64,000 nt of DNA from assembly GCF_947495675.1 (NCBI RefSeq), contig NZ_CANLZX010000004.1:174887-238886 (forward strand), in the 5' to 3' direction. The notes beneath the pieces were generated by a model, which was given only the letters and a program-made list of their open reading frames with translations, was not told the DNA's origin and did not search any database. The position numbers were made by a program, and so were the translations under genes. Shown here piece by piece: positions 34,741 through 43,427 of this stretch. This DNA comes from an uncultured Algibacter sp. Its GTDB lineage: Bacteria; Bacteroidota; Bacteroidia; Flavobacteriales; Flavobacteriaceae. The stretch's first letter is position 1. Each line of letters begins with the position of its first letter.

Positions 34741-35472
34741 TTATTTAAAAATCATGACTAAACGTTCTGATGTTTTTGCGCTAAACTTGCGCAGTTTATA
34801 ATCGCCAAAAATATCTAATAAATGCACACCGGCCTGTTCAAAAAGCAACTCGAAATCTGCTAAAGTAAAACCACGTACGCGCTCTTGGAAATTATACAAT
34901 ATTTCGTCGGCTGTAAAAGTAATATCTTTTATAATATAGCCATCTTCAACATAGCGTTTTAAATAAAAATCTATACCATCAACCGTTTTAACCTCTTCGG
35001 GCACTAAATTATTAATAACAAACTCGCTATTCATAAAATCAATAACTCCAAAACCAAACTCATTTAATTCAGCTTTAATGGCTTTTATCGTTTTTAAGTT
35101 ATCTGCATCATCATCAAAATAGCCAAAGCTAGTAAACAAATTAAAAACGGCATCAAACTGTTTGTGGTAAGGCTTACACATGTTGTGAACCTCAAATTTT
35201 AAACGATGATTTTCAAACTGTTTGGCAAAATTAATACTGTTTTCGCTTAAATCAACCCCAGTTACATCATAGCCAATTTTGTTAAGATATAAGGCATGTC
35301 TACCTTTTCCGCAGGCTAAATCTAAAATGGTACCACCTTCTGGGATATTTAAATAATCAGTAAGGGTATCCATAAAAGCATGCGCTTCAGTATCATTACG
35401 GTCTTTATATAAAATGTGGTAAAATGGTGTGTCAAACCAAGAAGTAAACCAAGTTTTTGTTTTGTTAGTCAT
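34741..35472 (-). CDS. Class I SAM-dependent methyltransferase
   Basis: The 243-residue protein has motif I ILDLACGKGRHAL (49-61) and motif II YDVTGVDLSENSI, followed by FDAVFNLFTSFGYFDD as motif post II. The family contains many small-molecule methylases; the substrate cannot be deduced. Copy 3 of the dispersed G-rich repeat starts 10 nt upstream of its ATG, so the mRNA leader probably contains that structure. Confidence 0.88.
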   Translation of the reverse strand: MTNKTKTWFTSWFDTPFYHILYKDRNDTEAHAFMDTLTDYLNIPEGGTILDLACGKGRHALYLNKIGYDVTGVDLSENSINFAKQFENHRLKFEVHNMCKPYHKQFDAVFNLFTSFGYFDDDADNLKTIKAIKAELNEFGFGVIDFMNSEFVINNLVPEEVKTVDGIDFYLKRYVEDGYIIKDITFTADEILYNFQERVRGFTLADFELLFEQAGVHLLDIFGDYKLRKFSAKTSERLVMIFK

Positions 35473-35482
35473 AGTTTTGTTT

Positions 35483-35594
35483 GGGGGTTACCCCCGAGAA
35501 ATGTACGGGGGTCAGGCTTTACGCTGCAAGTCCTCGCGATTTATCCCGATAAAAATCGGAATCGCTGTGGGCTTTCCACTTCAATCCTTAACCC
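35483..35594. repeat. Dispersed G-rich repeat, copy 3
   Basis: The unit begins GGGGGTTACCCCC and ends CAATCCTTAACCC. The ends pair as GGGTTA (35485-35490) with TAACCC (35589-35594). A sub-hairpin ACCCCCG/CGGGGGT (35490-35496, 35506-35512) and a central two-part hairpin (GCGATT/AATCGC 35536-35541 with 35560-35565; CCGAT/ATCGG 35546-35550 with 35555-35559) follow. It lies between divergent methyltransferase genes. Confidence 0.82.
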
Positions 35595-35633
35595 GAATTA
35601 TCAATAAACTTTACGTTTGCCACAAAATTACGT

Positions 35634-35641
35634 TATTTTTG
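35634..35641 (+). promoter_or_regulatory. Candidate -7 box of the THUMP methyltransferase gene
   Basis: TATTTTTG fits TAnnTTTG and lies 31 nt before ATG 35673. A TTTG at 35616-35619 is closer than the usual -33 spacing. Confidence 0.35.
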
Positions 35642-35672
35642 CAATCTATTATAAGTAGAGTAGACGAAAAAA

Positions 35673-36830
35673 ATGGGAGAAAATTTCAATATGGTAGCCA
35701 AAACCTTATTTGGCTTTGAAGATTTATTAGAAAAAGAGCTTACACAACTAGGTGCTATGTACGTAAAAAAGGGTGTGCGAAACGTCTCTTTCTCAGGCGA
35801 TAAAGGCTTTATGTATAAATGTAATTTAGCATTGCGTACGGCTGTAAAAATTTTAAAACCCATACATTCATTTAATGTTAAAAGTGAGCAAGATTTATAT
35901 GATAAAATTTATGCTATGGACTGGTCGCAATACTTAAAACCAACAGGTTCTTTAGCTATTGATGCCACCATTCATTCCGATTTGTTTTCGCACTCATTGT
36001 ATATAGCCCAAAAAACCAAAGATGCTATTGTCGATAAATTTCGAGATACCGATGGGCAACGACCTAATGTAGATTTAAAATTTCCAGACTTAAAAATAAA
36101 TGTGCATATTGACAGACGCCGTTGTACTATTTCTTTAGACTCCTCTGGTGATTCTCTACATAAACGAGGTTACAAAACAGCCACTAATATTGCGCCTATA
36201 AACGAAGTTTTAGCTGCAGGTTTAATCATGCTTTCTGGTTGGGATGGGCAAAGCGATTTTATGGATCCTATGTGCGGATCTGGCACTATGCTTATTGAGG
36301 CTGCCATGATTGCTTGTAATATACCGCCAAACCTAATGCGAAAAGAATTTGCTTTTGAGCGTTGGAACGATTGGGATGTGGAATTATTCGAAAAAATTGA
36401 AGAATCTCTACTGGGTAAAACCCGCGATTTTCATCATAAAATAACTGGTTATGATAAAGCACCAAGTGCAGTTGCTAAAGCCATAGAAAATGTAAAAAAC
36501 GCCCAATTAGAGGATTTTATTGATGTGAAGCACGAAGATTTCTTTAAAACTCAAAAAGGAGGTGAGAATAAACTGCATATGGTATTTAACCCGCCTTATG
36601 GCGAGCGTTTAAATATTGACATGGAAGACTTTTATGCTAACATAGGCGATACTTTAAAACAAAGCTATCCAGGTACCGATGCATGGTTTATAACCTCAAA
36701 TCTTGATGCGCTTAAACATGTAGGATTACGTCCGTCAAGAAAAATACAACTTTATAACGCTAAACTAGAATCGCGTTTGGTAAAGTATGTAATGTACGAA
36801 GGGAGTAAGAAGGGTAAGTATATGAAGTAG
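35673..36830 (+). CDS. THUMP-domain rRNA (guanine-N2) methyltransferase, RlmL-like
   Basis: The 385-residue protein has an N-terminal ferredoxin-like/THUMP part (about 1-155) and a Rossmann methyltransferase. Motif I is MDPMCGSGTMLIEAAM (about 196-211), and motif IV is NPPYGERL (about 306-313), the NPPY type of N2-guanine or N6-adenine methylases. It corresponds to the N-terminal half of E. coli RlmL, which methylates G2445 of 23S rRNA; the RlmK half is not present. Activity on 23S rRNA is inferred from the family. Confidence 0.9.
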   Translation: MGENFNMVAKTLFGFEDLLEKELTQLGAMYVKKGVRNVSFSGDKGFMYKCNLALRTAVKILKPIHSFNVKSEQDLYDKIYAMDWSQYLKPTGSLAIDATIHSDLFSHSLYIAQKTKDAIVDKFRDTDGQRPNVDLKFPDLKINVHIDRRRCTISLDSSGDSLHKRGYKTATNIAPINEVLAAGLIMLSGWDGQSDFMDPMCGSGTMLIEAAMIACNIPPNLMRKEFAFERWNDWDVELFEKIEESLLGKTRDFHHKITGYDKAPSAVAKAIENVKNAQLEDFIDVKHEDFFKTQKGGENKLHMVFNPPYGERLNIDMEDFYANIGDTLKQSYPGTDAWFITSNLDALKHVGLRPSRKIQLYNAKLESRLVKYVMYEGSKKGKYMK

Positions 36831-36838
36831 ATATTATA

Positions 36839-36880
36839 AGAAACAGCAAAAAAAATGATTTGATTATGATTGCTGTTTCT
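36839..36880. terminator. Terminator between THUMP gene and hypothetical gene
   Basis: AGAAACAGCAA (36839-36849) pairs with TTGCTGTTTCT (36870-36880), followed by TTT. It can serve both convergent genes. Confidence 0.7.
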
Positions 36881-36887
36881 TTTAAAA

Positions 36888-37247
36888 TTATATATCATAA
36901 ATAACAAAATGCCAATCACTTTTTACAGGAACTATGGAATAGCCAGATGCTAATGTCTGTATCCTATCTGCCCAAATTATAACTTCAAAAGATTTTTTTG
37001 TTTGGTACCTCAAAGCTATAGTAGTAAATACATAATCAGGTCCATCTTCACCATAGTTTTCTGCAGTAAGCTGTACAATATAATTTTTATCGTGTACTAA
37101 TCCACTAGATAGCTTAACTGTATATCCAATATCTCCACCAGGACCGAAAATGTTTCCAGGACTAATACCATTTGATATACTTATTCCGGCAGTAGCTTTT
37201 AAGATAGTACCATTTGCGGCAATTTTGCCCATTGCTATTTGTCTCAT
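36888..37247 (-). CDS. Hypothetical small beta-rich protein
   Basis: The 119-residue protein begins MRQIAMGKIAANGTILKATA and has alternating hydrophobic strands with Gly/Asn turns (GYTVKLSSGLVHDKNYIVQL). It has no signal peptide or membrane helix and no family that I recognise. The pattern (an A/S-N-GT-I motif followed by regular strands) reminds me of the small beta-sandwich domains at the ends of phage tail or adhesin proteins, but this is weak. It stands alone, with 398 nt of non-coding sequence upstream. Confidence 0.6.
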   Translation of the reverse strand: MRQIAMGKIAANGTILKATAGISISNGISPGNIFGPGGDIGYTVKLSSGLVHDKNYIVQLTAENYGEDGPDYVFTTIALRYQTKKSFEVIIWADRIQTLASGYSIVPVKSDWHFVIYDI

Positions 37248-37645
37248 AATAATTAAAATTTAAAGATTAATAAATTGATTAATGCACTTATTAAAGCATA
37301 TTAATTTTTCTTATACTAAAGTAGGATTTTTATACTAATAAAAAAATACGTACTTGTACGTAATTGCTTGAAATAAAGTTGATTATGGTTATTTTGTTGC
37401 CTTAAATTATGATATACCAATTATCTGTACTTATAATATTCAAGAAAAATACATTTGTTTAAAACTAAACTAGAAGTGCTTTTGTATAAATATATAATGT
37501 ATCAATTGAGTATAAAAAGAGACGTGTTTTAAATATAATTTTAAGCTATGCTTTTTAGTTTTTAAAAAAGAATGTTAACTAAGTTATATTTTTTATTATT
37601 ATGAAGGATGAATATTTTAAAACCTTTTAAAATCAATATGCGGTC
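37248..37645. other. AT-rich spacer with a TACGTA inverted repeat
   Basis: No gene is visible in these 398 nt. The only notable item is TACGTA-CTTG-TACGTA at 37347-37362, about 100 nt upstream of the 119-residue gene on the - strand. Confidence 0.5.
37347..37362. promoter_or_regulatory. Inverted TACGTA pair, possible operator
   Basis: Two TACGTA hexamers (37347-37352, 37357-37362), each a palindrome, are separated by CTTG. A dimeric regulator site is possible; it is unproven. Confidence 0.3.
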
Positions 37646-38434
37646 TTAGAATTTAATTTTTTCTATTAATTCACTTGCAATTACTTCAGTTAGTTTTTCG
37701 TTTCCTAGTTTCGATAAATGAGCTGAGTCTTTATATAAACCTTTGCATTTTAAATAATCTGGACAAACCTTATTAAAATCGATTAGTATAACACTATCAG
37801 ACAGGTTCGTTCTTTGTAATTCAGAATTTAAAAACGCTCTGTAAGTCTTAATATTATCTGTTTCAGCATCATTATTTATTTTTGCCGAAATATAAGTTCT
37901 TGTTTTAAACAAAAAATTCATGTCGTCAATAGTTTTTACAACATCAAATTCGGGTAAAGAAACAACAACAGGCTTTATTTTATAGTGTAATAATGTCTTG
38001 ATTATTTGTATAACATGAAAGCTGTAATAATTTTTTCCAGCTCTAGACGCTTTATCATTAACACCTGCAATAACAATACAATATTCTGGTTGGCTTTCAA
38101 TTATAAATTTTGAAGAATGTTCAATGTCATTATTTTTAAATAGGTTTTGATAAATTAATTTGCTTCTTGCACTAGATTTACCTGAAGAAATTATGCGATT
38201 ACTTTGCCCTTTTTTTAAGAGTTTTTCATGTAGCATACTATCAAGTTTATTACCAGCAACCCAACTATCTCCTATAATTCCAACAGTTAAAACATTATCT
38301 TGTGTTGTTTTATTTATTTGAAAGTATGGTTGTGTTTTAGCAAATGAAAACCTATCAATAAAATACCAACTAATTACAATTAAAAACAGCGTTGCTATTC
38401 CTGTTATAACTAATTTTATTTTTTGATATGCCAT
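37646..38434 (-). CDS. SGNH/GDSL-type hydrolase, membrane-anchored
   Basis: The 262-residue protein has an N-terminal transmembrane helix (about 8-27) and an SGNH domain. Block I is IGDSW with Ser57, block III is AGVND with Asn126, and block V is DSAHLSKLG with Asp236 and His239. Family members are esterases or acetyl hydrolases acting on sugars or lipids. The anchor places the active site outside the inner membrane. It is monocistronic, and the target is unknown. Confidence 0.85.
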   Translation of the reverse strand: MAYQKIKLVITGIATLFLIVISWYFIDRFSFAKTQPYFQINKTTQDNVLTVGIIGDSWVAGNKLDSMLHEKLLKKGQSNRIISSGKSSARSKLIYQNLFKNNDIEHSSKFIIESQPEYCIVIAGVNDKASRAGKNYYSFHVIQIIKTLLHYKIKPVVVSLPEFDVVKTIDDMNFLFKTRTYISAKINNDAETDNIKTYRAFLNSELQRTNLSDSVILIDFNKVCPDYLKCKGLYKDSAHLSKLGNEKLTEVIASELIEKIKF

Positions 38435-38598
38435 TAGTATTTTCTTTTAAATTACAAGTAATTGACTATTTCTAAATTTAATTAATCGCTATAAGTAGAT
38501 AAGCTAAGTTAAAATTTTATTAGCACTTAGTCACAATTATTAATAATAAGCGTTTTTTGATTTTTCATACTTTACTTATCTTTCTAAAAAAAAGAAAG

Positions 38599-39078
38599 AT
38601 GCCATTTAATCATATTTTTAAAGCTAAGGTAAACTGGCAATTAGGTGATAATGAAACGACACAAAATCCTAAAGATTTTAGTAGAAATCATATAGTAACT
38701 ATTGCTAACAAGAAACTCCCTTTACAAGTATCTGCAGCAAAACCATTTAGAGGTGATGATACACTTTATAACCCAGAAGATTTATTATTATCGGCCTTAG
38801 CCTCATGCCACATGATGTCTTATTTATACGTTTGCGCGCAAAATAATATTGAAGTTTTAAGTTATACTGATACTGCCGAAGCTATTTTGGAAGTTGAAGC
38901 GTCGGGTAGTGGGCATTTTAGCAAAGTAACCTTAAAGCCTAAAGTAACTATTAAGGATGCTTCGCAATTAGAATTAGCCAAATCGTTGCATGCCAAAGCA
39001 AATAGCTTATGTTTTATTGCTAATTCTTGTAATTTTCAAGTAGCACACTATATAGAGGTTATAGTGTCTAAAGAGTAA
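38599..39078 (+). CDS. OsmC-family peroxide/hydroperoxide reductase
   Basis: I choose ATG 38599, preceded by AAAGAAAG, over an upstream in-frame start that would add a hydrophobic leader. The 159-residue protein has the two redox cysteines of the family: Cys70 in SALASCHMMSYL and Cys138 in SLCFIANSC. It should reduce organic hydroperoxides in the cytoplasm. An extra Cys at 79 and another at 144 are present. No regulator is adjacent. Confidence 0.88.
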   Translation: MPFNHIFKAKVNWQLGDNETTQNPKDFSRNHIVTIANKKLPLQVSAAKPFRGDDTLYNPEDLLLSALASCHMMSYLYVCAQNNIEVLSYTDTAEAILEVEASGSGHFSKVTLKPKVTIKDASQLELAKSLHAKANSLCFIANSCNFQVAHYIEVIVSKE

Positions 39079-39098
39079 ACAAGTTTTGCGTAAATGAA

Positions 39099-39284
39099 CT
39101 ATTGCTTATTTGTTCTAGTTTTAAAAACAATTAATAGAGATATTAAAAATAAAATAGTTTTTCCCACCAGCGCACCATAGCCAAATTCACTTAATTTCGA
39201 GACACCTAAGGATAATATTTGAATAATATTATATAGGAATACTAATGATGCTATAATGGCTATATAATGAATTGCTTTTTTCAT
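39099..39284 (-). CDS. Small membrane protein (hypothetical)
   Basis: The 61-residue protein has two hydrophobic segments (about 5-27 and 37-55) and a Lys/Arg-rich tail. I do not recognise it. It is convergent with the OsmC gene (20 nt). The terminator at 39293 lies just upstream, so it is not read from the Bor-like gene. Confidence 0.6.
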   Translation of the reverse strand: MKKAIHYIAIIASLVFLYNIIQILSLGVSKLSEFGYGALVGKTILFLISLLIVFKTRTNKQ

Positions 39285-39292
39285 AAAAATAT

Positions 39293-39322
39293 AAAATGAG
39301 CGATTTTAAAATCGCTCATTTT
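39293..39322. terminator. Terminator of the Bor-like lipoprotein gene
   Basis: AAAATGAGCGATTTT (39293-39307) is followed directly by its exact complement (39308-39322), a 30-nt perfect palindrome with A and T runs. It lies 13 nt after the stop of the - strand gene at 39336. Confidence 0.75.
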
Positions 39323-39335
39323 GTTTAAATATTAA

Positions 39336-39632
39336 TTAATATTTTACTGTAGTAGTAGTTGGTGTATAAATTCCAAAAGTAATTGCATTTACCAAACCGT
39401 TTACAAATGAATGTCTAGTAAAAATAGTATAATCTTTAGAGCCATTAGCCATTTCTTTAGTATCAGAAACGCCAATTGGAGCTAATCCACCAATTAAGTA
39501 GTGATTCCATTTAGTTACTTCTGTATTACCTTTTGCTCCTGCGCCTACAACGCTGGTGTATGAATAACAAGAAGTTAAAAGAATTGATGCTGTAAAAGCA
39601 ATTGTAAATAATCTCATTGTTTTTTTAATCAT
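39336..39632 (-). CDS. Bor/Iss-like lipoprotein
   Basis: The 98-residue protein has a lipoprotein signal (ASILLTSC, acylated Cys22). Its C-terminal half (HSFVNGLVNAITFGIYTP) closely follows the pattern of lambda Bor (TFVNGLLGFITLGIYTP). Bor/Iss proteins are surface-exposed outer-membrane lipoproteins linked to serum resistance in E. coli. In this bacterium the role is unknown. It has its own terminator. Confidence 0.78.
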   Translation of the reverse strand: MIKKTMRLFTIAFTASILLTSCYSYTSVVGAGAKGNTEVTKWNHYLIGGLAPIGVSDTKEMANGSKDYTIFTRHSFVNGLVNAITFGIYTPTTTTVKY

Positions 39633-40074
39633 TTTGTTAGATTTTTAAAATTAAATAATTTGTTAAATAGATTACTTTTAGGTGTTTAGTATTGAAATTT
39701 AATAAAAACTGCTAAAGTAATTTAAGAAGCTAATTTAGCTTAAACATGTAAGAAAAGACAAATGAATTAGTAAAAATTTCAATAAAATTTATCGGAAGAC
39801 ACTAACATTCTTATTCACAAAGTATTAGGTCTAAAACAATTACTAGTCATCTTATTAAGTGGAAATCTATTGGCTAAAATTAACTATAACTTTTGTTATT
39901 AATATAACTCTGGGATGTTTTCCAAATTATCAGTAACTGTATAGGAAATGAATGATTTTAAAGTGCTTTTATAATTGATAACCCAGAAGGTTATTATTAG
40001 TATTTATGTCCTTAACCATCTGCCACAAGATTTCTTAATGACACATCAAGCAGAAATAAGACTTAAATAGTTTG
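39633..40074. other. Non-coding spacer
   Basis: These 442 nt contain no gene that I can support. A small hairpin AAGCTAA-T-TTAGCTT lies at 39727-39741. Nothing else stands out. Confidence 0.5.
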
Positions 40075-40872
40075 TTAAGGCCTGTTTCTAGGTGTTGGCC
40101 TAGATTCTTTATCGGGTTTAGTAAACTCAGCAGGTTTAGATTGTTTTGTTTTCTTGTAAAGCGGAATTCTATAGGCTAAAAAGTAGCTGTAACCAACACC
40201 TATACCGCTACTATCATAAGTTTTTCCAAAACCTGGAATGTATATGTTATCAAAATTATTAGGTATGGTTTGACTTACTGATACTTTTAATTGCACATTT
40301 AAACCTATATAAAGATTATTAAATAATTCGGCTTTCATGCCTAGAATAATTTCTGCCCAAAATGCTGTAAGTCCTGTAAGTTCTTGTTTGGTGCTTGATG
40401 TAAATTGAGGTTCCCAGTATTGGTCTATACTATATACGGTATAGTTATTTAAATCATGACTAAATGTACTTGCTCCAACTCTAAAACCAGCATAAATCAT
40501 ATTATCCATGTCCAACCAATTTTGATACATGTTAAAATCTACACCACCTTTTATATAACTACCTTTTGTTGTAATATCTAAATAATCATTCACGGTATTT
40601 TTTTCTTCAAAACCAATCTCTCCGGCTATATATAGTTTTTCTTTTAAGCGATAATCTGCCATAATTTCAAAACCTGAATAGTCATCGTCTAAAAACGAAC
40701 GTGTTAATTTACCAATGTCTCCTCCAATTCGAAGTCCGTATTTAAGTTTAATTGTTTTTGAATCATCAGTAGTATCAACAATACTATCATTCTGTGCATT
40801 AACAAACACACAAAAAAACAGCATACAAGCTATGCTACTAATGCGATATATTAAAGTGTGTTGTTGTCTCAT
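40075..40872 (-). CDS. DUF6048 family outer-membrane protein
   Basis: The 265-residue protein has a signal peptide (about 1-27, ending FVNAQ) and a barrel-like body (KYGLRIGGDIGKL, EIMADYRLKEKLYIAGEIGF, GIGVGYSYFLAYRIPL), then a Lys/Pro-rich tail. This family is found next to a DUF6452 lipoprotein and rlmD in flavobacteria, as here. It overlaps the DUF6452 gene by 35 nt, so translation is coupled. No function is known. Confidence 0.8.
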   Translation of the reverse strand: MRQQHTLIYRISSIACMLFFCVFVNAQNDSIVDTTDDSKTIKLKYGLRIGGDIGKLTRSFLDDDYSGFEIMADYRLKEKLYIAGEIGFEEKNTVNDYLDITTKGSYIKGGVDFNMYQNWLDMDNMIYAGFRVGASTFSHDLNNYTVYSIDQYWEPQFTSSTKQELTGLTAFWAEIILGMKAELFNNLYIGLNVQLKVSVSQTIPNNFDNIYIPGFGKTYDSSGIGVGYSYFLAYRIPLYKKTKQSKPAEFTKPDKESRPTPRNRP

Positions 40873-41377
40873 CTTCTACAGATTGGTTATCGGTTAGAGG
40901 TTCTCTTGAAAGCATCCAGTTATCACCATCATCAACAATGGTAAGTGTTACATTTTTAAAAATTGTTTTAAAACCACATGCACGAGAAACAAAAACTTGT
41001 TCGCGACTGTAGTTTATAACTATACGGTCTTGATTTCCGTCTATAAAATCATCAGAAGTGTCATCGGGTGTGTCATTATTATTTACAGAAGCACCACTAA
41101 CAAGAATATATTCGGTAGTGTTATCAGTTGTTTTGAGTGGTAAAACAACATCATCAGTATCTGTGAATATATAATCTGACAAATAATCATCATTATCTAC
41201 ACCAATAACCACTAAATCAAATACATTTTTAAACACATCTGGGTCTGTTGCATCTAGAAAATCAATTATTAATCTGGGTGTAGTTGGTGTTGAATCCGGA
41301 CAAATATCATCGCGTTCGCAACTGTAGTTTCCAACTATAACAAGTATGATTATAAGTAGGCTTATTTTTTTCATCAA
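40838..41377 (-). CDS. DUF6452 family lipoprotein
   Basis: The 179-residue protein has a lipobox (VIVGNYSC, Cys20) and an acidic body with many Asp residues and a central beta-rich segment (TEYILVSGASVNNNDTP). Its 3' end overlaps the next gene (40872). It starts 22 nt after the rlmD stop, so rlmD-DUF6452-DUF6048 form one operon. It is probably anchored to the inner or outer membrane facing the periplasm. The function is unknown. Confidence 0.8.
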   Translation of the reverse strand: MMKKISLLIIILVIVGNYSCERDDICPDSTPTTPRLIIDFLDATDPDVFKNVFDLVVIGVDNDDYLSDYIFTDTDDVVLPLKTTDNTTEYILVSGASVNNNDTPDDTSDDFIDGNQDRIVINYSREQVFVSRACGFKTIFKNVTLTIVDDGDNWMLSREPLTDNQSVEDETTTHFNISH

Positions 41378-41399
41378 TATTTTAATATTGTTTATTTAT

Positions 41400-42815
41400 T
41401 TAGCGCTTTTCCAAAAGTACAACATTTTCCACATGAAACGTTTGTGGAAACATATCTACAGCTTGGGTTTTTATTACTTTATATTGTGCATCCATTAAAG
41501 CTAAATCTCGAGCTTGTGTAGCGCTATTACAACTTACATAAACTACGCGTTTAGGTGCAATGTTTAATATTTGTTGTACAACATCTTTATGCATACCATC
41601 TCTTGGTGGATCTGTAATAATTACATCTGGTTGCCCATGTGCTTCAATAAATTCGTTATTAAAAACATGTTTCATGTCTCCAACATAGAATTCAACGTTA
41701 TTAATATTATTTAATTGTGCATTTTCTTTAGCAGCAGTAATAGCGTCTGGTACAGATTCTACACCAATTACTTTACTAGCTTGTTTTGCAACAAATTGGG
41801 CTATAGTTCCTGTACCTGTATACAAATCATAAACTAATTCTTGCCCTGTTAAACCTGCAAAGTCTCTGGTGATTTTATAAAGCTCAAAAGCTTGGTTAGA
41901 GTTTGTTTGATAAAAGGATTTAGCATTAATTTTAAATTTTAACCCTTCCATTTCTTCAAAAATATGATCGTTGCCTTTATAACATATCACATCTTGATCA
42001 TAAATAGTATCGTTGGCTTTTCCATTAATTACATATTGTAATGATGTTACTTGTGGGAAGTTTTCAGCAATAAAATCTAATATTAATTCACGTTTAACTT
42101 TATCTTCTTTAAAAAACTGAATCATTACCATAACATCACCAGTAGTAGATGTTCTAATCATCATGGTCCTTAATAATCCCGTTTGGTTTCTGGTATTAAA
42201 GAATTCTAAATCGTTATTAATTGCAAATTCTTTAACAGCATTTCTTATCGCATTGGATGGATCTGCTTGTAAATGACATTTGTTTACATCTAAAATTTTA
42301 TCCCACATGCCAGGAATATGAAATCCAAGTGCATTTTTATCACCTAAATCTTTATCAGATTGTATTTCTTCAAGTGTTAACCAACGGCTATCGCTAAACG
42401 AAAATTCCATTTTATTTCTATAGAAATAGTGTTCAGCAGAACCTAAAATAGGCGTTACCTCTGGTAATTCAATATGCCCAATACGTGTTAAGTTGTTGGT
42501 AACTTCTTTTTGTTTGTAAAATAACTGGTGCTCATAGGCCATATTTTGCCATTTACAACCACCACAAGTTCCAAAATGCTCACAAGCAGGTTCTGTTCTT
42601 TTGTCTGATAATTTATGAAAAACAGTTGCTTTGCCTTCATAATAAGCTTTACGCTTTTTAAAAGTTTGCACATCAACCACATCACCAGGAACGGCATTTG
42701 GTAGAAAAATTACTTTTCCGTCGGGTGCTTTAGCTATTGTTTTTCCTTTAGCGCCAGCATCAATAACTTCTACGCTTTCAAAAACTTGTTTTCTTTGTTT
42801 ACTTCTTCTTGACAT
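41400..42815 (-). CDS. rlmD: 23S rRNA (uracil(1939)-C(5))-methyltransferase
   Basis: The 471-residue protein has an N-terminal TRAM domain (about 8-65), a [4Fe-4S] cluster site (Cys78, Cys84 and Cys87 in CEHFGTCGGC, and Cys180), and a Rossmann domain with YDLYTGTGTIAQF. The catalytic loop is YVSCNSATQARD with Cys429. It forms m5U in 23S rRNA; RlmD versus a related RumA/RlmCD paralogue rests on general similarity. It is the first gene of the operon with the two DUF proteins. Confidence 0.9.
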   Translation of the reverse strand: MSRRSKQRKQVFESVEVIDAGAKGKTIAKAPDGKVIFLPNAVPGDVVDVQTFKKRKAYYEGKATVFHKLSDKRTEPACEHFGTCGGCKWQNMAYEHQLFYKQKEVTNNLTRIGHIELPEVTPILGSAEHYFYRNKMEFSFSDSRWLTLEEIQSDKDLGDKNALGFHIPGMWDKILDVNKCHLQADPSNAIRNAVKEFAINNDLEFFNTRNQTGLLRTMMIRTSTTGDVMVMIQFFKEDKVKRELILDFIAENFPQVTSLQYVINGKANDTIYDQDVICYKGNDHIFEEMEGLKFKINAKSFYQTNSNQAFELYKITRDFAGLTGQELVYDLYTGTGTIAQFVAKQASKVIGVESVPDAITAAKENAQLNNINNVEFYVGDMKHVFNNEFIEAHGQPDVIITDPPRDGMHKDVVQQILNIAPKRVVYVSCNSATQARDLALMDAQYKVIKTQAVDMFPQTFHVENVVLLEKR

Positions 42816-42935
42816 GCTGCAAAAATAATAATAGCCAGAAATATAAGTCTATTTAATTCCATTAACTTTAAAGGAAATTTAAATTCTTTTAAATTAAAAT
42901 GAACTTTTTTAATTTTTTATCGTCTTATAAGTGAA

Positions 42936-43427
42936 ATGGATGTTATAAACACACATAAAAGAATCATAAATCTACCAAAAGCAGAAGTTGCTACTTTGTT
43001 AGAAACATTATCTACAAAAAAAGATAAAGTATGGCCAAAAGATAATTGGCCACCAATTCGTTTCAAAAATGGTTTAAAAGTTGGAGAAGTAGGAGGGCAT
43101 GGCATAATAAGATACTCAGTATATGAATTTATTCCAGAAAAATTAATAGTTTTTAAATTCTTAAAACCAAAAGGTTTTAAGGGGATTCATAAATTTGAAA
43201 TAGTAGCAATTAATAAAAGTTCTACAGAAGTAAAACATAGCATTATTATGAAAACGACAAGTATGATGGCCACTTTAAAATGGGTTATAGCAATAAAATG
43301 GTTGCATAATGCCTTAATTGAAAATGCTTTTGATACGATTGAGAATAATTACTTAGAAGTTAAAAAGCATACAAAATGGAATTGCTGGGTGAGTTTATGG
43401 CGGTTTATACTAACAAAAATTGGGTGA
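42936..43427 (+). CDS. SRPBCC-like (START-fold) protein
   Basis: The 163-residue protein has the helix-grip pattern: an N-terminal strand with THKRIINLPKAEV, a middle GIIRYSVYEFIPEKLIVFKF and a long C-terminal helix. Proteins of this fold bind hydrophobic ligands. The last 50 nt overlap the sigma-factor frame, so the two are coupled. I infer it belongs with the sigma factor unit, perhaps as a ligand-binding output or sensor. Confidence 0.75.
   Translation: MDVINTHKRIINLPKAEVATLLETLSTKKDKVWPKDNWPPIRFKNGLKVGEVGGHGIIRYSVYEFIPEKLIVFKFLKPKGFKGIHKFEIVAINKSSTEVKHSIIMKTTSMMATLKWVIAIKWLHNALIENAFDTIENNYLEVKKHTKWNCWVSLWRFILTKIG

Noticed and set aside
10071..35594. The G-rich repeats as a CRISPR array or as tandem repeats
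   Set aside because: The copies are single, far apart and lie in different spacers; no regular spacing and no cas genes are visible.
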